64,000 nucleotides of DNA from an uncultured Eubacteriales bacterium (lineage in GTDB: Bacteria > Bacillota > Clostridia > Oscillospirales > Acutalibacteraceae): NCBI GenBank assembly GCA_948823415.1, contig CAQKRU010000004.1:1-64000 (forward strand), given 5' to 3'. Numbering within the stretch: position 1 is the first letter of the stretch; each line of letters opens with the position of its first letter. The notes under the pieces were generated by a model that saw nothing but the letters and a program-made list of their open reading frames with translations, made no database searches and was not told the origin of the DNA. Made by a program: the position numbers and the translations under genes. Shown in pieces: positions 18,304 through 26,278 of this stretch.

Positions 18304-18642
18304 TTAGCCCGCTGGCCAATTCATTTTTCTGCCGCCCATCAAATGAAAATGCAGGTGAGGCACGGTCTGACCGCCATCTTCACCACAATTATTTACAATC
18401 CGGTAACCGTTCTCTAACCCCAGCTCCTTAGCGATTTTAGAAGCCACCATAAAGATTTTCCCGATAATATTCGTATCGTCATCGGCAATCTGGTTGGCAC
18501 TTCGGATATGCTTTTTAGGAATAATCAGCACATGAACGGGTGCCTGAGGGTTAAGATCATTAAAAGCAACGATATGGTCGTCCTCATAAACCTTTTTGCT
18601 CGAAATCTCATTGCTCGCAATTTTGCAAAAAACACAATCCAT
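18304..18642 (-). CDS. HIT-family nucleotide-binding hydrolase (HINT-like)
   Basis: A 112-aa histidine-triad protein. The active site HLHFHLMGG lies at the C-terminus (H.H.H), and the N-terminus CVFCKIASNEISSKKVYEDD is typical of the HINT branch. Members hydrolyse nucleoside phosphoramidates such as adenylated amino compounds; the physiological substrate here is unknown. A GGAGG site lies 9 nt before the ATG. It lies 45 nt after alaS and 34 nt before comEC in one direction, so it probably shares the alaS promoter. Confidence 0.92.
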   Translation of the reverse strand: MDCVFCKIASNEISSKKVYEDDHIVAFNDLNPQAPVHVLIIPKKHIRSANQIADDDTNIIGKIFMVASKIAKELGLENGYRIVNNCGEDGGQTVPHLHFHLMGGRKMNWPAG

Positions 18643-18687
18643 AGCACAAAACCTCCAAATTAAACGGTCACAAACCGCATTGTTACG

Positions 18688-21321
18688 TCATTTTTTCAAC
18701 ATATCACTAATCAAATCATAAGCGTGATCCAAAGCCGCATCAACTTTAGAAATATCCTTGATGCCTGCCATGGCCATCTCTTTGCGTCCACCGCCGTTTC
18801 CACCGGTCAGTTGCGCAATCTCCTTAACCAAAACTCCCGCATTAATGCCGTTTTCTATAGCAATTTTGCCAACACTCGCAATAATATTGGACTTTTCGGC
18901 GCCAACACTGGCCAAAACGACCACCGCGTTCGCAAATTTAGACTTTAAATCATCGCAAATGAGCTTTAACTCGCCAGTTTCCATGTTATCAAGCCTAGAC
19001 ACAATGACCTTGAGTCCGCCAATATCCTTAGCGCAGCCGAGCAGATTATTCACCTTAAATGAGGCCAATTCCGAAGCCAGCCTGGAAATGGTTTGATTTT
19101 TATTTTTAAGTTCCGCCACCAAATGAGCGCATTCTGATGCGAGTTCGGCCTGTTGATTCACCTTCAAAACCTGCTGGCATTCGCCCAGGAGGTTTGTTTT
19201 ATCGTTCAAAAGGCGCAAAACGCCCACAGAAGTTACCGCCTCTATGCGCCGGACGCCAGAAGCCACCGAGCTTTCGGAGAGAATCTTAAACAATCCCACC
19301 TGCGCGGTGTTATTAACGTGAGTTCCGCTGCAAAGCTCCAGCGAAAAGTCGCCAATTTTAACGACACGCACAACGCTTCCGTATTTTTCGCCAAACAAAG
19401 CCATTGCCCCCATCTTTTTGGCCTCCGCAATGGGCATTTCTCGAACTACGACCTCATCCGAGCGCAAAATTTCGTCGTTTATAAGCGTTTCAATCTGTTG
19501 CAATTCGGAAGGGGTCAAAGCAGAAAAGTGCGTAAAATCAAACCGCAACCGGTTTCCATCAACTAGCTGGCCGGCTTGCTCAACGTGTGTGCCCAGTACC
19601 TTCCTCAAAGCGGACTGCAAAAGGTGCGCTGCAGTGTGGTTCCGCCTGACTTTTTCTCGCTTAGCAGCAATAACAGAAGCCTCGACTTTTTTGCCAACGC
19701 GAAGGATACCTTGCAAAATTTTAGCACGATGAAAATAGATTCCAGCGGCGTTTTTGACCGTATCAATGATGGTAGCCTTAGCGTCGCCAAGCGTCAGCAC
19801 GCCAGAGTCTCCAACCTGGCCGCCGCCTTGCGCGTAAAAAGGAGTCTCGCTCAAGATTATATCGACCTCATCGCCGCTAGCGGCAGAGCTCACAAATTTA
19901 GTGCCTTTTATTATATTTAAAATGGTAGGCCGAGTACTTAAAGCATCGTACCCAACAAACTTAGTTGGCGCAATGCCGCCAAAATTTAAGCTGTCATTGG
20001 TCCAAGCCTGTGTTTCTGCGCTAGATCGAGCCTTACGAGCTTTATTTTTTTGCTCAAGAAGCAACTCATCAAAGCGAGCCTCGTCAACAGTCATACCGCG
20101 TTCAGCCAAAATTTCTTTCGTCAAGTCAATAGGGAAGCCAAAAGTGTCGTTTAGCTTAAAAGCAGCTTCACCAGAAAGCACAGAATCATCAGCTTTTGCG
20201 ATCATGTTATTTAAAAGTTCCAAGCCCTGATCAATTGTCTTGGCAAAATTTTCTTCCTCAACCTGTATCATCTTTTTGATAAAGCCCTGCTTCTGAGCGA
20301 GTTCAGGGTAAGCTTGCTGATTTTCCTTAATCACAGTCTCGCATAAGTCCGACAAAAAAGTTCCACGAATGCCAAGAATCCGGCCATGCCGGGCAGCGCG
20401 ACGCAAAAGCCGACGCAAAACGTAGCCACGGCCCTCATTAGAAGGCATAACGCCGTCGCCGATCAGAAAGGTAACGCTTCGAATATGATCGGTGATAACC
20501 CGCAAAGAAACGTCATTCTTGGCATCGTCGCCATACTTAATGCCAGATATTCTGCAAACATGCTGCATAATATTTTGCACACTGTCAACGAGAAACAGGT
20601 TGTCCACGCTCTGCATAATGCAAGCCAAGCGCTCCAGGCCCATTCCAGTGTCGATATTGGGACGATCCAGGCGAGAATAATTGTTGCTCCCGTCGTTCTC
20701 AAACTGAGTAAACACCAAATTCCAAAATTCAATGTACCGATCGCAGTCGCAGCCCACTTTACAGTCTGGAGAGCCGCAACCATAGGCTTCACCGCGATCA
20801 AAATAAAGCTCCGAGCAAGGCCCACAGGGTCCGGCGCCGTGTTCCCAAAAATTATCCGCCTTACCCAAACGGACAATATGATCCGGCGCCACGCCAACGT
20901 TTTTCGTCCAGATTTCAAAGGCCTCGTCGTCCTCCTCGTAAATAGAAACCCAGATTCTATCGACAGGCAGCTTCAAAATATTGGTGCAAAACTCCCAAGC
21001 CCAGGCCGTCGCCTCGGGTTTAAAGTAGTCTCCAAAAGAAAAGTTGCCCAGCATCTCAAAAAAAGTGCCGTGCCGCGCAGTAATCCCAACGCGCTCAATG
21101 TCGGGCGTGCGGATGCACTTTTGGCACGTTGTAACTCGCTTGCAAGGCGGAGTAACCTCGCCGGTAAAATACTTCTTCATCGGCGCCATACCGGAGTTTA
21201 TAAGCAGCAAACTGTTGTCGTTTTGAGGAACCAAGGAGAAGCTCTCCAACTTAAGGTGCCCCTTCGACTCAAAAAAAGACGTAAACATCTCGCGCAATTC
21301 GTTAAGACCCGTCCACTTCAC
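18688..21321 (-). CDS. alaS: Alanyl-tRNA synthetase
   Basis: Charges tRNA-Ala. The class II catalytic core begins with the KWTGLNELREMFTSFFESKGH motif 1 region. The editing domain zinc ligands are RNHTAAHLLQSAL (HTAAH) and CSGTHVNNTAQVG. The C-Ala domain ends with GGNGGGRKEMAMAG. The length of 877 aa is normal. The start is GTG 21321. A strong promoter lies 72 nt upstream. No T-box leader is visible in the roughly 65-nt 5' UTR, which is worth noting since many Firmicute aminoacyl-tRNA synthetase genes have one. Confidence 0.97.
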   Translation of the reverse strand: MKWTGLNELREMFTSFFESKGHLKLESFSLVPQNDNSLLLINSGMAPMKKYFTGEVTPPCKRVTTCQKCIRTPDIERVGITARHGTFFEMLGNFSFGDYFKPEATAWAWEFCTNILKLPVDRIWVSIYEEDDEAFEIWTKNVGVAPDHIVRLGKADNFWEHGAGPCGPCSELYFDRGEAYGCGSPDCKVGCDCDRYIEFWNLVFTQFENDGSNNYSRLDRPNIDTGMGLERLACIMQSVDNLFLVDSVQNIMQHVCRISGIKYGDDAKNDVSLRVITDHIRSVTFLIGDGVMPSNEGRGYVLRRLLRRAARHGRILGIRGTFLSDLCETVIKENQQAYPELAQKQGFIKKMIQVEEENFAKTIDQGLELLNNMIAKADDSVLSGEAAFKLNDTFGFPIDLTKEILAERGMTVDEARFDELLLEQKNKARKARSSAETQAWTNDSLNFGGIAPTKFVGYDALSTRPTILNIIKGTKFVSSAASGDEVDIILSETPFYAQGGGQVGDSGVLTLGDAKATIIDTVKNAAGIYFHRAKILQGILRVGKKVEASVIAAKREKVRRNHTAAHLLQSALRKVLGTHVEQAGQLVDGNRLRFDFTHFSALTPSELQQIETLINDEILRSDEVVVREMPIAEAKKMGAMALFGEKYGSVVRVVKIGDFSLELCSGTHVNNTAQVGLFKILSESSVASGVRRIEAVTSVGVLRLLNDKTNLLGECQQVLKVNQQAELASECAHLVAELKNKNQTISRLASELASFKVNNLLGCAKDIGGLKVIVSRLDNMETGELKLICDDLKSKFANAVVVLASVGAEKSNIIASVGKIAIENGINAGVLVKEIAQLTGGNGGGRKEMAMAGIKDISKVDAALDHAYDLISDMLKK

Positions 21322-21392
21322 GTTTCACTCACATCCAATAAAAATATCAAATAAAATAAAAGGCCACAAACCTGGATTTTTGCTACGGTTTA

Positions 21393-21421
21393 ATTATATT
21401 CTCGCGCCGAAAAAAAGTCAA
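21393..21421 (-). promoter_or_regulatory. Promoter of alaS
   Basis: TTGACT (21416-21421), a 17-nt spacer and perfect TATAAT (21393-21398). Predicted 5' UTR is about 65 nt. Confidence 0.8.
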
Positions 21422-21453
21422 TTAACCAGCCTGGCAAACGAGGCCAAAGGAAA

Positions 21454-22983
21454 TTACCTCGCGGTGCGACTGGGCCTAGACCGATTGGGTGCCGCAGTTG
21501 CAGGATGGTTACTGGCAGCAGAATTAGCCGTAGTGCGTTGTGCGGCGTTGGTGTTGCTTGTCCGGCTAGTGGCTGTGGGTTGAGCAGAGGCTGAATTGCT
21601 TGCCCTATTGGTGTTTGTGTGTTGTGTAGAGGTTGTGCTGCTTGTTCTGTTGGCGGCTGTGGGCTGAGTAGAACTTGTGCTACTTGTCCGATTAGTGCCC
21701 GTGCGTTGGGTAGAGGCTGTGCTGCTTACACCGCTGGCGGCTGTGGGTTGAGCAGAGCTTGAATTGCTTGAGCTGTTAGCAGCCGTAGTTTGCGCAGGGG
21801 GCTGCGTATTCTGCTGAGCCGCGGGAGTGCGAACTCTCGTCTTGATGTATGAGCTTTCTTTGACAGAATCCTCGTAGATGAACTTGGCCAATTCGTAGCG
21901 GGCTTTGTTTAGATCGTCTATAACCAGCACAGCGGCACCATTTATGTTCTGGCCGCTAAAGTTGCCGTCTTGAGGAATCCGGAACTCAACAAACTCGTAC
22001 TGCAAGTATTTTAGCGCGTTTTTGCCCAGAGTTATAATTTCGCTTTTCTTCAGATTTGTCCTAACGTAGGGGCCGGCCTTCTCGATAACGGCTAAAATCT
22101 GCGGCAAGCTGCTAGATTTAAACTTGTTAATCAGCAAAGAGATAACGCGACGCTGCCGGAAAGTTCGAGCGTAATCGTCGTGAAGCCCCTCGGCAGTAGG
22201 CACCTTGCGACTTCTAGCATATTGCAAGGATTGAGCGCCGTTCAAATGATGCATCCCGTCTACTTCTTTAAGCAAAGGCGACTTAAACGGCTTGATGCCA
22301 CCTTGGATGAAAGCGCTGTCCAGCTCCAAGAGGAGCCGGTTTATGTGATGCGCCTCCTTGGCGGTAATCTTCATATCCAGGCCGCCGACGATGTCAATAA
22401 TGTCCCTAAAGCCCTCAAAATCGACCGTGCAGAAGCGATCAATCTTTATTCCAAAATTCTGTTCAATGGTTTTAATTGCCAAACTCTCGCCACCAAGCGC
22501 AATAGCGGCGTTAATCCGGTTGTCTTTGTAGCCCGGAATATGCACCCAAAGGTCACGCATCAACGACGTCAGCTTAATCTTCTTGTGGCGGCTATCGAGC
22601 GACAAAATCAGAATAGAGTCGCTGCGGCTATGCACGTCTGCCTCCTCGTGCCGGTCCACACCAAAAAGAGCAACGTTCAAGATCATCGGGTCGCAAGCAG
22701 AACCCGCAACGTATTCGGTTCCGCCGTCTTGAATGGGCTGATAATTGAACGAATCCAACATCCTGTAAGTATAAATCATCGCGCCGCCAATAAGCCCCAC
22801 AACGGCCGAAAGAATAATCGCGCAGGCAAAAATAATTTTCCTTTTTCGCAACTTTTTAGAATTAACAGAACGCCGGGGCATCCCAGTGCTAGGCCCCTTA
22901 GAACTGCTGTAAATATCGCGGCCATCGCTACCAAAAGCCTCAAAATTATCGTTATAATCAGAATTCTTATTTTTAGGCGACAT
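21454..22983 (-). CDS. LytR-CpsA-Psr (LCP) family glycopolymer transferase with repeat tail
   Basis: LCP proteins attach wall teichoic acids or capsule polymers to peptidoglycan using lipid-linked donors. A basic cytoplasmic N-terminus (1-48) precedes one membrane helix (about 49-72, KIIFACAIILSAVVGLIGGAMIY). The LCP domain has the conserved arginine motifs SLMRDLWVHIPGY, KDNRINAAIALGG, LQYARSRK and DYARTFRQRRVISLL. The last 115 residues are Ser/Thr/Ala/Gln-rich and include six tandem 14-residue repeats. AGGAGA precedes the ATG. It is the last gene of the rlmB operon. The exact glycopolymer is not shown by the sequence. Confidence 0.92.
   Translation of the reverse strand: MSPKNKNSDYNDNFEAFGSDGRDIYSSSKGPSTGMPRRSVNSKKLRKRKIIFACAIILSAVVGLIGGAMIYTYRMLDSFNYQPIQDGGTEYVAGSACDPMILNVALFGVDRHEEADVHSRSDSILILSLDSRHKKIKLTSLMRDLWVHIPGYKDNRINAAIALGGESLAIKTIEQNFGIKIDRFCTVDFEGFRDIIDIVGGLDMKITAKEAHHINRLLLELDSAFIQGGIKPFKSPLLKEVDGMHHLNGAQSLQYARSRKVPTAEGLHDDYARTFRQRRVISLLINKFKSSSLPQILAVIEKAGPYVRTNLKKSEIITLGKNALKYLQYEFVEFRIPQDGNFSGQNINGAAVLVIDDLNKARYELAKFIYEDSVKESSYIKTRVRTPAAQQNTQPPAQTTAANSSSNSSSAQPTAASGVSSTASTQRTGTNRTSSTSSTQPTAANRTSSTTSTQHTNTNRASNSASAQPTATSRTSNTNAAQRTTANSAASNHPATAAPNRSRPSRTAR
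21502..21753 (-). repeat. Six 42-bp tandem repeats inside the LCP gene
   Basis: Six in-frame units of 14 codons each run back to back near the 3' end of the LCP gene. Unit examples are AQPTAASGVSSTAS, TQRTGTNRTSSTSS, TQPTAANRTSSTTS and TQHTNTNRASNSAS. The consensus is roughly (T/A)Q(P/R/H)T followed by N/S-R-T-S and a Ser/Thr run. Units keep length exactly but differ in sequence, so the array is not recent. Confidence 0.85.
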
Positions 22984-23010
22984 AAAATTTCTCCTTAAAC
23001 TTTTTAAATT

Positions 23011-25059
23011 TTACTTAAAATTTCTCATTCTAGAGGCCAAAACAGAAAAAACAAACCACAAGGCAGAGTACAAAATGAGCGCGAAAATGCTGATTTTGCT
23101 AATATCGAAATTTAGTGCGCAGACCAAAAAAACATTAAAAATCAGTTGAAACACCTGAATAGTGGTGACCAAAGCAATATTGCTCTTTGCGAAACAACAC
23201 GCCAAAATGAGCTTAACGAAGGAAGCGCACGAGCCAAATGTCGCAGCAAAGGCGTTTGAGCTATCTTCAATTTTATCACACAGAGTGTTAATTTTCTGCG
23301 AATCATCATAGGAAAGCAGCGTCAAGAACTTCTCATTCACGCTGAAGTCCGAGGCAATTTTTGAAAGAGTCAAGTTGCAGTCAACCGTCTTAACAAAAAT
23401 TTTTATATTGCTCCGAGCGCAGGCCAAAAGGGCGCCCGACAGGCTCTTAGAAGGCGTATACTCCAAGACAAACATCGCCACCAAGTTTTGCCCAATGGCG
23501 AAATAAGTTAATTCGCAGCCCGGAACCCGGTACTTTTTCTCGTAGTCGCGGCTAGGTGGATCAATTTTAAAATCCTTTAAAAGCTCTCGATTTCCGACCA
23601 AAATCCGCTTGCCGTTGACCCAGCCGATGATTCCTTTATTCTCCCTATAAGTAATGTCCGAAACCTTAGTTAAAATGGCCCTTTTGCCCATAATAATTTT
23701 ATCAAAAACTTGACTGATAGGCGCATTCAGCCGACATATAACAGAAGCCGCTGCAAGGATAGCCTCATCCACACGCTGACCGTTAAACGTCTTGATCCCG
23801 CGAAGCACGATATTATTGGGCGGGTAAAGGTCAGCGTCGTTTAGAACGATGCTTTTGGTTTTGGCAACCTTTTTGATCGCGTTCTCGCCCACAACCATGG
23901 CCCGAAGCTTGAGCGCGCGCCGGCACAAAGAGGACACAACAAAATTAACCGTAAAAGGCAGCGCAAACGGCGTGCAAAGGAGCAAAACAACGTCAAAGCA
24001 GGCAAGCGCGCCAATTATGCTCATGTTAGAAAAGTGGTGAAATATCGTGCCCAATAAGCTCACAATGCCGCAAACGCAAGCAAAAATGAGGCTTGTGGGG
24101 ATAATCCTAGCAACCATGGACTCGGTAAAACTTTCGCAACAAGAATTCTTAATGAAATTCGTAAAGAAATTAGTTTTGTGCGTATAGGGTGTCAGAATGG
24201 GAGTCCGCGAAGTAACCGAGGGCACAACGTCGCCCAAAGAGTACATATCGACGTTGTATTTTTGCTTTGAGACCGCAACAAACTTAAAGTTGTTGAGCAT
24301 CCGCTTTTTGGCAGTCAAAGAGTTTAAAATCACAAGCAAAAAATTAAAAAGCAGCAAACTCACGTAAGTGCGGGGGCAAAAGGCGCTATGGGCGTGGTGG
24401 CAAAGGTGAAACAGCAAACAGGCGTAACAGTGCAGAAAAGTTATAATCAAAGGCAGAAATATTGCGGTATCCGCGGCAAAAACGAAGTACGAAATGTGGT
24501 TAAAGGCCGATTTGATAAAGCTAAAGCCAATAATGCAGCTCAAAATCAGCAGCACGTTGGAGGTAATTAGGTACACGACCGAGTAATTCACGTCGATAGG
24601 GGCAGACAAGGAGTTAAGAAAGTTAAAGAGCACACTGTCCGCGGCAAGCGACAAAACGAAGATAGCAAACATCGCGCAGAACTTGATGTTTAGGCCTTTA
24701 ATTTCTTTTTTTAACTTATTTTTTATAGTTTTGGCGGACTCAACGGGGTTTTCCGCGCTATATTCAGGGTAAGCATCAAAAGCTTCGTCCAACAAAAACT
24801 CTGAATTGCGCGTCTCGCAGCAAAATTCATCCTCCAAAAACGACTTAACCCTAAAAGAGCCCGGAGAAGAAGGTTCATCCGCAACTTTGAGAGGGTCTGT
24901 GTTTTGAGTATTTATCTTGTTTTCTGTAGTGCTAAAAATCTCATCATACCGCGAAAAATTCTGCCCCCTGCCCGAGTAAAAAAAGCCCGTTAGCTTAGAA
25001 AAAATTTGCTTCAAACTAAAAATCCACCCCTTAATCCCCGAATATACGCTACTTCTCAC
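23011..25059 (-). CDS. P-type ATPase-like membrane protein lacking catalytic motifs
   Basis: About 682 aa. A charged N-terminal region (about 1-120) precedes a membrane pair (about 125-185), a second pair (about 190-250), a long cytoplasmic loop and a late pair ending in CTPFALPFTVN, which aligns with the TM helix before the phosphorylation loop of P1-type ATPases. In place of DKTGTLT it has NDADLYP, so the phospho-aspartate is lost. An N-domain-like stretch GIIGWVNGKRILVGNRELL is well kept. The TGDN position reads KTVDCN, and no GDG.ND motif is found. Two helices close the protein. GTG 25059 overlaps the rlmB stop as GTGA and is my preferred start; TTG 25014 has a better GGGGTGG site. I infer a pseudoenzyme with a structural or regulatory role; it could not pump by the P-type cycle. 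Confidence 0.7.
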   Translation of the reverse strand: MRSSVYSGIKGWIFSLKQIFSKLTGFFYSGRGQNFSRYDEIFSTTENKINTQNTDPLKVADEPSSPGSFRVKSFLEDEFCCETRNSEFLLDEAFDAYPEYSAENPVESAKTIKNKLKKEIKGLNIKFCAMFAIFVLSLAADSVLFNFLNSLSAPIDVNYSVVYLITSNVLLILSCIIGFSFIKSAFNHISYFVFAADTAIFLPLIITFLHCYACLLFHLCHHAHSAFCPRTYVSLLLFNFLLVILNSLTAKKRMLNNFKFVAVSKQKYNVDMYSLGDVVPSVTSRTPILTPYTHKTNFFTNFIKNSCCESFTESMVARIIPTSLIFACVCGIVSLLGTIFHHFSNMSIIGALACFDVVLLLCTPFALPFTVNFVVSSLCRRALKLRAMVVGENAIKKVAKTKSIVLNDADLYPPNNIVLRGIKTFNGQRVDEAILAAASVICRLNAPISQVFDKIIMGKRAILTKVSDITYRENKGIIGWVNGKRILVGNRELLKDFKIDPPSRDYEKKYRVPGCELTYFAIGQNLVAMFVLEYTPSKSLSGALLACARSNIKIFVKTVDCNLTLSKIASDFSVNEKFLTLLSYDDSQKINTLCDKIEDSSNAFAATFGSCASFVKLILACCFAKSNIALVTTIQVFQLIFNVFLVCALNFDISKISIFALILYSALWFVFSVLASRMRNFK

Positions 25060-25853
25060 TTTAAAGCCAAACCCAACCGCTGCCGCGCGACTTCGTACAT
25101 AAGGACTCCGGCTGCTACGGAGGCGTTTAGCGAGTTTATTTTGCCAAGTTGCGGTAGTGATAGTATAAAGTCGCACTTTTCTTTAACAAGCCGTCCCAGT
25201 CCAAAGCCCTCGCTCCCAATGACCAATGCAACCGATCCTGTTAAATCAGCCTTGCAGTAAGTTTGACCATCCATATCTGCGCCATATATCCACAATCCGC
25301 GGTCTTTTAACAGCTCCAAAACAGAAGGAATATTCGTAACTCTGGCAACTTTTATATGCTCGAGCGCGCCAGCCGAAGCCTTAGCAACGGCAAAACTCAA
25401 GCGGGCTGCCCGCCGAGCCGGAATGATAACTCCGTGAGCACCGGCGCATTCTGCTGTGCGAATGATGGCTCCGAGGTTATGCGGGTCCGCGATTTCGTCC
25501 GCCACGATTACAAAGGGAGGCTCACCCCGTTGCGCAGCGACGTCTAAGATATCATCAACGCTAAAGTACCGATGTGCAGCAACCGTGGCGATGATTCCTT
25601 GATGATTGGCGCCATCGCACAAAGAGTCCAGCTTTTTGGTGTCGATTTCTTTTACCGGAATTTTAAGCTCTTTGGCCTTTTGCAAAATGCCGGCGACGGA
25701 AGACTTGCGCATGCTGCTAGAAATCAAAATAGAATCTATATTACGGCCGGCGGCGAAGGCCTCTTTAACCGAGTTTTTGCCGATGATAATTTCGCCGGGA
25801 GCCTTTTTGGGCACAGTGTTTTTCAAAAAAATCCCTCTTAATTTATTAAACAT
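25056..25853 (-). CDS. rlmB: 23S rRNA (guanosine-2'-O-)-methyltransferase RlmB-like (SpoU family)
   Basis: A SPOUT-fold 2'-O-methyltransferase, probably for G2251 of 23S rRNA. The N-terminal substrate-binding part has GEIIIGKNSVKEAF. The three SpoU motifs are present: DPHNLGAIIRTAE, ALVIGSEGFGLG and NSLNASVAAGVLMYE. I give ATG 25853, the first start downstream of the predicted promoter, but it has no Shine-Dalgarno site and lies only about 7 nt from the predicted transcript start. TTG 25826, with AGAGGG 6 nt upstream, is a real alternative. An upstream ATG at 25943 lies beyond the promoter and is unlikely. It overlaps the next gene by 4 nt. Confidence 0.9.
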   Translation of the reverse strand: MFNKLRGIFLKNTVPKKAPGEIIIGKNSVKEAFAAGRNIDSILISSSMRKSSVAGILQKAKELKIPVKEIDTKKLDSLCDGANHQGIIATVAAHRYFSVDDILDVAAQRGEPPFVIVADEIADPHNLGAIIRTAECAGAHGVIIPARRAARLSFAVAKASAGALEHIKVARVTNIPSVLELLKDRGLWIYGADMDGQTYCKADLTGSVALVIGSEGFGLGRLVKEKCDFILSLPQLGKINSLNASVAAGVLMYEVARQRLGLALK

Positions 25854-25866
25854 TAAAATCTTTTTA

Positions 25867-25875
25867 ATTATATCA
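25867..25875 (-). promoter_or_regulatory. Extended -10 promoter of the rlmB operon
   Basis: TGATATAAT, a perfect extended -10. The -35 position (25890-25895) reads TGTCAA, a poor match, so the extended element probably carries it. It would serve rlmB, the pseudo P-type ATPase and the LCP gene. Confidence 0.5.
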
Positions 25876-25936
25876 TATTTTATAAAATTTTGACATGCAA
25901 ATGCGCCAAAATCGAAAAAATATTTTTTGGCCGGGC

Positions 25937-25965
25937 TTGACAAAGTAAAGCAGAGCTGGTATAAT
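25937..25965 (+). promoter_or_regulatory. Consensus promoter of the CAT-anticodon tRNA
   Basis: Perfect TTGACA (25937-25942), a 17-nt spacer and perfect TATAAT (25960-25965). It fires away from rlmB towards the tRNA. Confidence 0.9.
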
Positions 25966-26014
25966 CATATTTGTTGTTTTGTATTTGTAGCGGTGAGGCT
26001 TGTGTTGTAAGTGG

Positions 26015-26091
26015 GGGCCATTAGCTCAGTTGGTTAGAGCAACCGGCTCATAACCGGTTGGTCCGGGGTTCAAGTCCCTGATGGCCCACCA
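26015..26091 (+). tRNA. tRNA with CAT anticodon, probably tRNA-Ile2 (lysidine-modified)
   Basis: A complete cloverleaf with encoded CCA. Acceptor GGGCCAT pairs with ATGGCCC, the discriminator is A, and the anticodon loop is CTCATAA. A CAT anticodon may be Met or Ile2. The consecutive C4-G69 and C5-G68 pairs are those known to be recognised by TilS in E. coli tRNA-Ile2 and absent from E. coli elongator tRNA-Met. The tilS gene is present at 43990. I therefore favour tRNA-Ile2, which reads AUA after lysidine formation; elongator Met is the alternative. Confidence 0.9.
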
Positions 26092-26148
26092 GCGCTATTA
26101 TGCGCTTTGCTGCGTTTGAGATTTTTTGATTTATTAAATGCTCTTAAA

Positions 26149-26186
26149 AGCCGTCCGGACTAAGATTTGGGCGGTTTTTATTTTTT
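26149..26186 (+). terminator. Rho-independent terminator after the tRNA
   Basis: An 8-bp stem, AGCCGTCC with GGGCGGTT (two G-T pairs), has a 12-nt loop and runs into TTTTTATTTTTT. Confidence 0.8.
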
Positions 26187-26278
26187 GTTTACAATTTCGG
26201 GTTTTTGTGGCAATATTATATTGTGAGAACATAGTATGTTTTTAAGTTTACGTAATTTGAGGTTAAGGGTGGCGCAAG

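Noticed and set aside
20386..21354. A 322-codon open frame on the plus strand opposite alaS
   Set aside because: Antisense shadow of alaS with biased composition and no recognisable motif.
21322..21392. A T-box leader before alaS
   Set aside because: The predicted 5' UTR is about 65 nt, too short, with no specifier loop, T-box sequence or terminator.
21502..21753. The tandem repeats as a CRISPR array
   Set aside because: Units are back to back with no unique spacers and stay in frame within the LCP gene.
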